From assembly GCA_002317355.1 (NCBI GenBank), contig DCJC01000039.1:8885-65366 (forward strand): a stretch of DNA of 56,482 bases, in the 5' to 3' direction. Below are positions 51,601-56,482 of this stretch, piece by piece. The notes beneath the pieces were generated by a model. That model did not search any database and had not been told where the DNA came from. It saw nothing but the letters and a program-made list of their open reading frames with translations. How positions within the stretch are numbered: position 1 is the first letter of the stretch; the number at the start of each line of letters is the position of its first letter. The DNA comes from Prevotellaceae bacterium UBA1710. GTDB lineage: Bacteria; Bacteroidota; Bacteroidia; Bacteroidales; Bacteroidaceae. The position numbers were made by a program, and so were the translations under genes.

Positions 51601-52781
51601 TTACTATCAGCTGTGAGGCTCCATATAACACAGCAGAAAAGGCTGAGCGTGGTGTAGCTCTTTGGGATAGAGGTACAATGACTATCTGTAAGAACGTTTA
51701 CCTCAAGGGTAAGCAGGATACATATTACAGCAATGGTAATGAAGGTATGGTTGCTTACTTCGAAGGTGGTAAGATCGAGGGTACAGTTGACTTCATCTGT
51801 GGTTCTGGTAACGTTCTCTTCAATAGTGTTAGCCTGAATGTTACAACAAGTGCTAATCATACAAGTGGTGGTGTTATCGCTGCTCCTGGTTCTTACAAGT
51901 CAGAGAATGGTTATGTATTTGTAAACTGTAAGATTACTGCAGATGCTGGCCAGAAGGGTACATACCATCTTGCTCGTGGTTGGAAGGAATCTCCTGCAGC
52001 CCTTTTCGTTAACACTATTCTCGTGGCAAATCCTGTATCTACAGGTTGGGGTCAGAACATTAACACTTTGGAGTCTCGCCGTTTCGCAGCTTATAGAACT
52101 GTTCCTGTTGGCAGCTTCACAGATAAGATTATAAATGATGCTAACACAGTTTCTATTGACAAGGCTTCTCTCGTTGAATTCATTGGTAATTATGATTGGA
52201 CGCCTGTAGAAATCATCTCTGCGCATAATCCTATCAAGACAAATAACGCAGGTTGGGCTTCTTACACAGCTTATACTGATGTTTGGGTTGATGGTGCAAA
52301 GGCTTATGTGGCAACAAAGATCAATGAGAAGTCTGTTACTTTGACTTCTGTTGATGAGGTTCCTGCTGGTACAGGCGTATTCATCCTTGGCGAGCCAAAC
52401 ACAGAGTATAATGTAGAGCTTCCTCTTGGTGCTACTCCTGTTTCTGTTAATAAGATTAAGCCTGTTATCTACGATACACCTCTTACAGCTTCAAGCAACG
52501 CATTCGTTCTTGGTACAAAGAGTGGTGTAAGTGGTCTTTACAAGGTTAACTCAAATATGACAGTTCCTGCAGGTAAGGCTTATCTCGATGCTACAGGTGC
52601 AACTCTTGCTCTTGCAAAGGATATGCTTGAGTTCGTATTCGAGGACGAGGCTACAGGTATTAAGGATGTTAATGTTAACGAGAATAAGAATGCTGTTCGT
52701 TACAACCTTGCTGGTCAGAAGGTAGGCAAGAACTACAAGGGCATTGTTGTACGTGATGGTAAGAAGGCACTCGTTAAGTAA
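48633..52781 (+). CDS. Secreted multimodular pectinesterase (CE8-like)
   Basis: A 1382-residue protein. After the signal peptide (KKIRTLLTLFLLLMGTTMSW) come repeated beta modules like those in the 46352 product: about 25-148 and 150-272 (closest matches), and diverged copies about 430-545, 625-745 and 750-885. They are interrupted by a different beta domain (about 273-415) and an InlB-type repeat (about 550-620). The catalytic CE8 beta-helix (about 890-1190) has KGKQDTYYSNGNEGMVAYFE, GTVDFICGSGNVLFNS and HLARGW, giving the catalytic Asp pair and Arg. It should remove methyl esters from pectin so that the PL1 lyase can act. The C-terminal domain ends YNLAGQKVGKNYKGIVVRDG. Confidence 0.85.
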   Translation: MVKKIRTLLTLFLLLMGTTMSWAAFKDFEIDLTQETPTLPEGVVATNDGAHGPRYNGGHGWANYVFKFTASESVKITLQKCYYGANACVKVGDPKNGEVLTTLDTKQTETNCNGEVSWIYTYDGTAKDLYVLCGDYCHKAKVERVVVANDFGINLVTKDAPSLPEGVKQISYPQNGVNYRNGDSHGTSWYAIEFNVDGPVDITLGGCQHINAGYEAYLTDASGNKIADINNKTAKCFDADGSCGTYKYKGGAQTLRLYCGQYCPNVKVSKPFVFKDFSLDFTKTWAAENISVGGSASSLYVTASDNGVPTLTTTAPANYIAHIFGYYKNSTYGLYYNAKVKVPVLAGKYKIDLGMSDYGGKIAISDGTTVLTTIDSKGNKFSADPANIASGEVTVKSDCVLEIYASEDAKNVYFPYIKVSQLEAAGEPSTSDFEDFKIDFQANPYKVTLPSSGVLPSNVTVDAAVYNGAQHGVENPTITVGVTGPVKFTIGSCKYGAHTIIVTDENKNTVATIDNNNGCDASNGKTKFVEWIYNEEKAATLTFAVSGYLPFFNAEACEYIAPVTVTYYNTNGAKIGEETIPGTSALKYKYNASNVTIPAGHVFRGWYDGTSASAKKVVEGTSVTENISLYAKTSELEEATTTSTHNYDLTQSAWDPELHDLIDIENGSYYNDHGWDINGGGTIKLKLAGDAVITVNRCEYGNGTTVTATDANNNEIAKFDAKAAKGNDKDPVSFMYKGGATTLTLTFASQTYVHAVSVEHVVPVAFEPFKIDFRSNPYTVTASENGKLPACATVSGGTWYDGQHGYSNAAITVKVDRPVKFTIGSCNYTDKATVSVDGGAAVELATKTAECDYKGVESSYDHYVTYKYEGTGPAVLKFNLGKYCPYFFAEEWSGVKYDEATKTYTVAAGNVNQLLDAIADANGTGNRTIYLPNGTYNLGSAINTTIAGSNIAIIGESRDGVIIKNTPAEEGLGKSATLKNMSTGLYLQDITISCEAPYNTAEKAERGVALWDRGTMTICKNVYLKGKQDTYYSNGNEGMVAYFEGGKIEGTVDFICGSGNVLFNSVSLNVTTSANHTSGGVIAAPGSYKSENGYVFVNCKITADAGQKGTYHLARGWKESPAALFVNTILVANPVSTGWGQNINTLESRRFAAYRTVPVGSFTDKIINDANTVSIDKASLVEFIGNYDWTPVEIISAHNPIKTNNAGWASYTAYTDVWVDGAKAYVATKINEKSVTLTSVDEVPAGTGVFILGEPNTEYNVELPLGATPVSVNKIKPVIYDTPLTASSNAFVLGTKSGVSGLYKVNSNMTVPAGKAYLDATGATLALAKDMLEFVFEDEATGIKDVNVNENKNAVRYNLAGQKVGKNYKGIVVRDGKKALVK

Positions 52782-52804
52782 ATCAACTAAAAAAGATTAA
52801 AGCT

Positions 52805-53005
52805 ATGAATAAGAAATATATAAAGCCATCAATAGTTGTCGAGACTGCTGTTTTCTCAACACTTATGGACACTATTTCTGTTGGAAAGGAAGGTTTCGGC
52901 GGTGGAACTGGTGATGCAGGAGGTGGTGATTTCGAAATCAATGCCAAGTATTCGGATTACGGTTCTTTCGGTAATTTCGGTTCTTGGGATGATGACGAAG
53001 ATTAG
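52805..53005 (+). CDS. Small acidic glycine-rich peptide, family member 3
   Basis: A 66-residue product: MNKKYIKPSIVVETAVFSTL at the start, a glycine-rich middle (GFGGGTGDAGGGDF), then NAKYSDYG and the acidic end GSWDDDED. It is located 23 bases after the CE8 gene and before a terminator. Its first thirteen residues equal those of the 48220 product, and TAV with its following methionine aligns with the 53184 product. No signal peptide or domain is recognised. Confidence 0.75.
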   Translation: MNKKYIKPSIVVETAVFSTLMDTISVGKEGFGGGTGDAGGGDFEINAKYSDYGSFGNFGSWDDDED

Positions 53006-53049
53006 TCTCATGAAACAAGGTGATTAATATAACCTAATTAATATAGATA

Positions 53050-53080
53050 AGGGACGGCACTCATTTGGGTGTCGTTCTTT
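53050..53080 (+). terminator. Intrinsic terminator after peptide 3
   Basis: Imperfect hairpin GGGACGGCACTC/GGGTGTCGTTCTTT with a T-rich tail, ending the CE8-peptide unit. Confidence 0.65.
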
Positions 53081-53137
53081 ATGTGTTAAGAGATATGAAA
53101 AAATAGTGGCAGTTGATAGATTGTGATTATTTTTTCA

Positions 53138-53145
53138 TATCTTTG
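53138..53145 (+). promoter_or_regulatory. -7 box of peptide gene 4
   Basis: TATCTTTG about 45 bases before the ATG at 53184. It shows that this peptide gene can be expressed alone, and argues against the upstream in-frame ATG at 53151, which would fall at the transcript start. Confidence 0.6.
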
Positions 53146-53183
53146 CATTCATGTTCAATAAAACATACCTAAAAGACCCAATT

Positions 53184-53366
53184 ATGAAAAGAACTTACAC
53201 AAAACCGAATGTTATTGTTGAGACTGCTGTTCTTACAGTAGTGATGAACACGCAGTCAGAAGGCAATATACATTATGGTGGAGATAATGGGGGAGATGGA
53301 AACGAAGATTTGACTCCTGAGGCAAAGGAAGGTGTCTGGGGGGCTTTGGATAGTTGGGAAGATTGA
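53184..53366 (+). CDS. Small acidic glycine-rich peptide, family member 4
   Basis: A 60-residue product: MKRTYTKPNVIVETAVLTVV, then a GGDNGGDGNED stretch and the ending WGALDSWED. It aligns with members 2 and 3 at the start (Y-x-KP, VE-TAV, M-NT) and at the end (AK, SW plus acidic residues). Unlike them it has its own promoter and terminator and no large gene in front, so the family is not simply a tail of secreted-protein operons. No domain is recognised. Confidence 0.7.
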   Translation: MKRTYTKPNVIVETAVLTVVMNTQSEGNIHYGGDNGGDGNEDLTPEAKEGVWGALDSWED

Positions 53367-53398
53367 TGTGATTAAATTTGAAATGTACAGATATGATG

Positions 53399-53431
53399 AT
53401 GGCGATACTCATAGCGAGTGTCGCCATTTTA
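53399..53431 (+). terminator. Intrinsic terminator after peptide 4
   Basis: Arms ATGGCGATACTC and GAGTGTCGCCAT around a short loop, then TTT. Confidence 0.75.
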
Positions 53432-53484
53432 TGTTAACAGAGTAAAAAAAACACTTTTTGTTATTGAGTTTTGATTTTTTTTGC

Positions 53485-53492
53485 TATCTTTG
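53485..53492 (+). promoter_or_regulatory. -7 box of the iorA transcript
   Basis: TATCTTTG preceded by T-rich sequence (TTG at 53464-53466, 18-base gap). It gives an unusually long leader of about 240 bases before iorA. Confidence 0.55.
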
Positions 53493-53562
53493 CAAGTGAT
53501 AAGTGATGGTGAAATAATCACTTCGGACGATTTTGTTCAGATTGCTGAGATATTTTTGCTTC

Positions 53563-53681
53563 ATGAAGAGGGGCTTTTGCAGACGTGCAAAATGCAGATG
53601 CGGGCATCTCGACCGATGAATGAAACAAAAATAGCCTGCAAGATGAATAAAAGCGGCTCAAAAAACAAAAAACGTAGATAG
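53563..53681 (+). other. Leader region with two overlapping short open frames before iorA
   Basis: Within the iorA leader, an 18-codon frame (53563-53619, MKRGFCRRAKCRCGHLDR) ends in ATGA, overlapping a 21-codon basic frame (53616-53681, MNETKIACKMNKSGSKNKKR, then R). The second is also the end of a longer frame with no good start after the -7 box. They could be a leader peptide pair, a small basic protein, or chance. Confidence 0.25.
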
Positions 53682-53735
53682 TTATTATTTTACCATCACT
53701 AAACCTAAAACATATTAAATCCTAAACGAGAAAAA

Positions 53736-55328
53736 ATGGGAAAGATATTATTGCTCGGTGACGAGGCTATTGCCTTGGGCGCTATTCACGCCGGACTTAG
53801 TGGCGTGTATGCGTATCCAGGTACTCCAAGTACCGAGATCACAGAGTTCATTCAAGGCAATGCCATAGCAAAGGAACGTGGCATTCATAGCCGTTGGTGT
53901 ACTAATGAGAAGACTGCCATGGAAGCAGCTCTCGGTATGTCGTATGCAGGAAAGCGTGCATTGGTATGTATGAAGCATGTTGGTATGAACGTATGTGCTG
54001 ATGCTTTTGTCAATTCTGCTATCACAGGTGTGAATGGCGGTCTTGTAGTTCTTGCAGCTGATGATCCGTCAATGCATTCAAGTCAGAATGAGCAGGACTC
54101 CCGCTTCTATGCCAAGTTTGCTATGATTCCATGTTTCGAACCAAGCAACCAGCAGGAAGCTTATGATATGATGAAGAGTGCCTTTGAGTATTCTGAGGCT
54201 ATCAAGGAACCTGTAGTTCTTCGTATTGTAACTCGTCTGGCTCATAGCCGTGCAGGTGTTGAGGTAGGAGAGGCTCAGGCAGAAAACAAGATGATTCCTT
54301 CTACTGATCAGTGGGTTCTTCTTCCTGGTATTGCTAAGAAGAAATACTCTGTTCTTATAGAGAAGCAGGCTACTATGCTTGAGGCTGCTGAGAATTCTAT
54401 TTATAATAAGGTAGAGTCTGTTGCCGACAAGAAACTCGGAGTAGTCGCTTGCGGTATTGGCTACAACTATGTGAAGGAGGCTGTTGGTGATAATGCTAAT
54501 ATCCTAAAGGTGTCTCAATATCCACTTCCTAAGAAGCAGATTCTCCAGTTGGCTAATGAGTGTGACGAGATCCTTGTTGTAGAGGATGGTCAGCCTGTAG
54601 TAGAAGAGGGCGTTCGTTGCATTGTTGGCGATATAGCTCCTGTCAAGGGACGTCTTACTGGAGATCTTCCACGTCAGGGTGAGTTGACTCCAGATTCTGT
54701 AGCGAAGGCTCTTGGAGTAGAAATGCCAGAGGGCTTTGCACCTGCACAGAATCTTGCTGCACGTCCTCCACAGCTTTGTCAGGGATGTGGTCATAGAGAT
54801 GTCTATGCTGCTCTCCGTCAGATTATTGACGAGTTTGAAGGTGCACGTGTGTTCGGTGATATCGGTTGTTACACACTTGGTGCTCTTCCTCCATTCAAGG
54901 CTTTGTCTTCATGTGTGGATATGGGTGCTTCCATCACAATGGCAAAGGGTGCAGCTGATGCAGGTCTTCGTCCAGCCATTGCCATCATTGGTGACTCAAC
55001 TTTCACTCACTCTGGTATGACAGGTTTGCTTGATGCCATCAATGACAATTCTCCTATCACGGTTATTATTTCCGATAACCTCACAACAGGTATGACTGGT
55101 GGTCAGGATAGTGCTGGCACCAATAAGTTCGAGGCAATATGTCTTGGTCTTGGTATGGATCCAGAGCATCTTCATGTTGTAACTCCACTTCCTAAGAATA
55201 TTCCTGCTATTGCAGATCTTATCCGCAAGGAATTAGCTTACGAAGGTGTTAGTGTTATTATCCCAAGAAGAGAGTGCATTCAGACAGCATCTCGTCATGC
55301 AAGAGAAAAAGCGAAAGCAAAAGCCTAA
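53736..55328 (+). CDS. iorA: Indolepyruvate ferredoxin oxidoreductase alpha subunit
   Basis: A 530-residue thiamine-diphosphate enzyme subunit that oxidatively decarboxylates aryl pyruvates to aryl-acetyl-CoA. The N-terminal pyrimidine-binding domain starts LLLGDEAIALGAIHAGLSGV with YPGTPSTEITEF. The C-terminal TPP domain has CQGCGHRDVYAAL, GDIGCYTLGALPPF and GDSTFTHSGMTGLLDAINDN. The protein stops soon after VIIPRRECIQTASR, so the C-terminal cysteine-rich 2x[4Fe-4S] domain of classical IorA is missing. Electrons may leave by a separate ferredoxin. The stop TAA is part of the left arm of the DUF559 cassette. Confidence 0.9.
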   Translation: MGKILLLGDEAIALGAIHAGLSGVYAYPGTPSTEITEFIQGNAIAKERGIHSRWCTNEKTAMEAALGMSYAGKRALVCMKHVGMNVCADAFVNSAITGVNGGLVVLAADDPSMHSSQNEQDSRFYAKFAMIPCFEPSNQQEAYDMMKSAFEYSEAIKEPVVLRIVTRLAHSRAGVEVGEAQAENKMIPSTDQWVLLPGIAKKKYSVLIEKQATMLEAAENSIYNKVESVADKKLGVVACGIGYNYVKEAVGDNANILKVSQYPLPKKQILQLANECDEILVVEDGQPVVEEGVRCIVGDIAPVKGRLTGDLPRQGELTPDSVAKALGVEMPEGFAPAQNLAARPPQLCQGCGHRDVYAALRQIIDEFEGARVFGDIGCYTLGALPPFKALSSCVDMGASITMAKGAADAGLRPAIAIIGDSTFTHSGMTGLLDAINDNSPITVIISDNLTTGMTGGQDSAGTNKFEAICLGLGMDPEHLHVVTPLPKNIPAIADLIRKELAYEGVSVIIPRRECIQTASRHAREKAKAKA

Positions 55329-55856
55329 CCAAGCCTTTTCTCACAGGAGTTCGAAGGGTCTTCGACAAATCTCCCAAAGGGAAGGATGTTAGATAGTATG
55401 ATAAACGCTTATGGCATACGATTATAATACAGCAGATCCATTCTATTATAAACTGCTGAAAGAATATGCATCAGAAAACAGAAAGTTTCAGACAGATGCA
55501 GAACGTATGTTATGGAGACGATTATCTACAAATCAGTTAGGTGTTCACTTTCGTCGTCAGCATATCATAGGTTGTTATATTGCAGATTTTGTCTGTTTAA
55601 GAAAGCGGCTTATTATAGAAATTGACGGAGGTTATCATTCTCAGGAAAATCAAAAAATAAAAGACTATTACAGGACTGAACAACTCGAGCAAATGGGGTT
55701 TAAGGTCTTGAGATTTACAAATGAAGAGATAAGTACAAATATCTCTTGGGTTTTAGATCAAATTTTTAATATAATTGCCAAGCCTTCTTGAATGAAAGGT
55801 TTGTTATATCCAAATGTATAATACATCCTTCCCTTTGGGAAGGCTTGGTTAGGCTT
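55321..55856. mobile_element. DUF559 cassette B (C7) splitting iorA and iorB
   Basis: The outer arm is AAGCCTAACCAAGCCT then TCCCAAAGGGAAGGAT. On the right (55825-55856) it is intact and inverted. On the left the two 16-base halves (55321-55336 and 55372-55387) are separated by an exact 35-base insertion containing the small hairpin TCGAAGGGTCTTCGA (55351-55365). Inside lies one DUF559 gene. The left arm contains the iorA stop codon and the right arm ends directly before the iorB ATG, so the cassette occupies exactly the junction of a two-gene operon. Confidence 0.7.
55411..55791 (+). CDS. DUF559 (Vsr/PD-(D/E)XK-like) endonuclease-domain protein B
   Basis: A 126-residue paralogue of the gene at 14729, the same length and clearly alike throughout: TDAERMLWRRL, HFRRQHIIGCYIADFVC (13 or more identical residues in a row), RLIIEIDGGYHSQENQ and MGFKVLRFTNEEI. 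The putative metal-binding Asp (IADF) and E-x-D strand are intact, so it is probably active. It lies inside inverted palindromes of a different subtype from those around gene A. A+T-rich compared with iorA and iorB. Predicted DNA endonuclease or nickase; the target is unknown. Confidence 0.75.
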   Translation: MAYDYNTADPFYYKLLKEYASENRKFQTDAERMLWRRLSTNQLGVHFRRQHIIGCYIADFVCLRKRLIIEIDGGYHSQENQKIKDYYRTEQLEQMGFKVLRFTNEEISTNISWVLDQIFNIIAKPS

Positions 55857-56429
55857 ATGAAAAAAGACATAATTCTCTGCGGTGTGGGTGGACAAGGTAT
55901 CCTCTCAATCGCAACAATCATAGGTGAAGCAGCAACAAAGGCTGGCTTGTATCTCAAGCAGGCTGAGGTACATGGAATGAGTCAGAGAGGTGGTGATGTG
56001 CAGTCAAATCTGCGTCTTAGCACAGATCCCATCTATTCAGATCTCATCTCTCTCGGCGGTGCAGATGTTGTTATCTCTATGGAACCAATGGAGTCACTCC
56101 GCTATATGCCTTATCTCTCAAAGCAAGGCACAGTAGTAACTTCAAGCAAGCCATTTGTCAATATTCCGAACTATCCAGATGAGGAGGCACTTCAGGCAGA
56201 ACTTGATGCCCTTCCTTCTGTAGTTAAGCTCGATATTGATACTGTGGCAAAGGATGCCGGCAACCCACGTGGTGCTAATATGGTGCTTCTCGGTATGGCA
56301 GCCCCTTATATCGGAATCCTTACCGTAGAACAGCTCCGTGAGGCTATTGCCGTTGTCTTTGCCCGTAAGGGAGAGGCAATCGTTGAGGCAAACCTCAAGG
56401 CATTCGACGAAGGAGTAAAGAAAGCGTAG
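55857..56429 (+). CDS. iorB: Indolepyruvate ferredoxin oxidoreductase beta subunit
   Basis: A 190-residue gamma-type domain that completes the IorAB enzyme. It starts MKKDIILCGVGGQGILSIAT with the Rossmann-like GVGGQG motif, then QAEVHGMSQRGGDVQSNLRL, the family signature. Length is normal. The open frame extends 23 codons further upstream, but that part is translated palindrome (PSLWEGLVRL), so the ATG directly after the repeat is taken as the start. It should form a heterodimer with IorA, from which it is now separated by about 530 bases of cassette. Confidence 0.93.
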   Translation: MKKDIILCGVGGQGILSIATIIGEAATKAGLYLKQAEVHGMSQRGGDVQSNLRLSTDPIYSDLISLGGADVVISMEPMESLRYMPYLSKQGTVVTSSKPFVNIPNYPDEEALQAELDALPSVVKLDIDTVAKDAGNPRGANMVLLGMAAPYIGILTVEQLREAIAVVFARKGEAIVEANLKAFDEGVKKA

Positions 56430-56482
56430 TAATAAATGATATAACGAGAACTTGAGAATTCGACAAATCGAATGTTCGAATC
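56430..56482. other. Window edge after iorB
   Basis: Holds a short hairpin, ATTCGACAAATCGAAT (56458-56473), followed by a further TTCGAA. It could be the start of another repeat or an iorB terminator; the window ends here. Confidence 0.3.

Noticed and set aside
53481..53681. 66-codon frame as an ordinary gene
   Set aside because: Its TTG start lies before the -7 box and a GTG start would be at the transcript start. Only the two short inner frames remain possible, at low confidence.
55788..55856. Upstream start for IorB
   Set aside because: It overlaps the end of the DUF559 gene and the palindrome arm; the canonical IorB start is MKKDIILCGVGGQG.
1..56482. tRNA or rRNA genes, prophage, insertion sequences with known transposases
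   Set aside because: No cloverleaf-like, rRNA-like or transposase sequences were recognised on either strand by reading; a dedicated search was not possible.

Overview
The window looks like a chromosomal segment of a gut or rumen Bacteroidales bacterium, most likely Prevotella or a close relative. The evidence is the Bacteroidetes -7 box TAnnTTTG with a TTTG/TTG box about 20 bases upstream before many genes, the lack of Shine-Dalgarno sequences, a FimB/Mfa2-like lipoprotein, Prevotella-type C-terminal tails on secreted proteins, and housekeeping genes of Bacteroidetes type. No rRNA, tRNA, cas genes or prophage were seen.

Layout: 1-4.6 kb holds a LysE-type exporter, a ROK sugar kinase, murB and fabI. 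4.6-8.6 kb holds a fimbrial-type lipoprotein, a hemerythrin-LuxR regulator and a Rid/chorismatase-like protein. 8.7-13.2 kb is a minus-strand pectin/uronate operon: lipoprotein, DUF4861 protein, orphan galactitol-type EIIC, and KduI with a signal peptide. 13.3-18.3 kb is minus-strand housekeeping (der, a DUF559 gene, era, fabH, rpmF, DUF177). 18.5-21.5 kb is a P-type calcium ATPase with five in-frame repeat insertions. 22.2-30 kb encodes a 1902-residue surface protein, a small peptide and a PL1 pectate lyase. 30.4-39.9 kb is one tightly packed signalling operon: four histidine kinases, a stand-alone GGDEF protein, a MATE transporter, an Hpt protein and a REC-GGDEF-EAL protein. 40-46 kb holds a GH105 hydrolase, glnS, a TPR protein and a DedA protein. 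46.3-53.4 kb holds two modular secreted proteins (one a pectinesterase) and three related small peptides. 53.7-56.4 kb is iorA-iorB, split by a second DUF559 cassette.

Function: pectin genes are scattered here rather than in one SusC/D locus. PL1 lyase, CE8 pectinesterase and GH105 would de-esterify and cut pectin and release unsaturated uronate. An apparently exported KduI and the orphan EIIC could process and import the product.

The most unusual feature is a dispersed palindromic repeat system. Seven loci carry two copies in inverted orientation, usually filling the gap between the stop of one gene and the start of the next. In two of them the pair encloses a small DUF559 (PD-(D/E)XK/Vsr-like) endonuclease gene, each with its own palindrome subtype. 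Single copies sit in frame inside coding regions (murB, five times in the calcium ATPase), and a pair covers the 5' end of a lipoprotein gene. Many copies carry a nested 19-base hairpin whose stem varies by compensatory changes. The arrangement resembles REP/REPIN elements and their RAYT transposases, but with DUF559 in the enzyme position. A second, unrelated hairpin family (four copies) sits 3' of genes. All system-level functions here are inference from arrangement.
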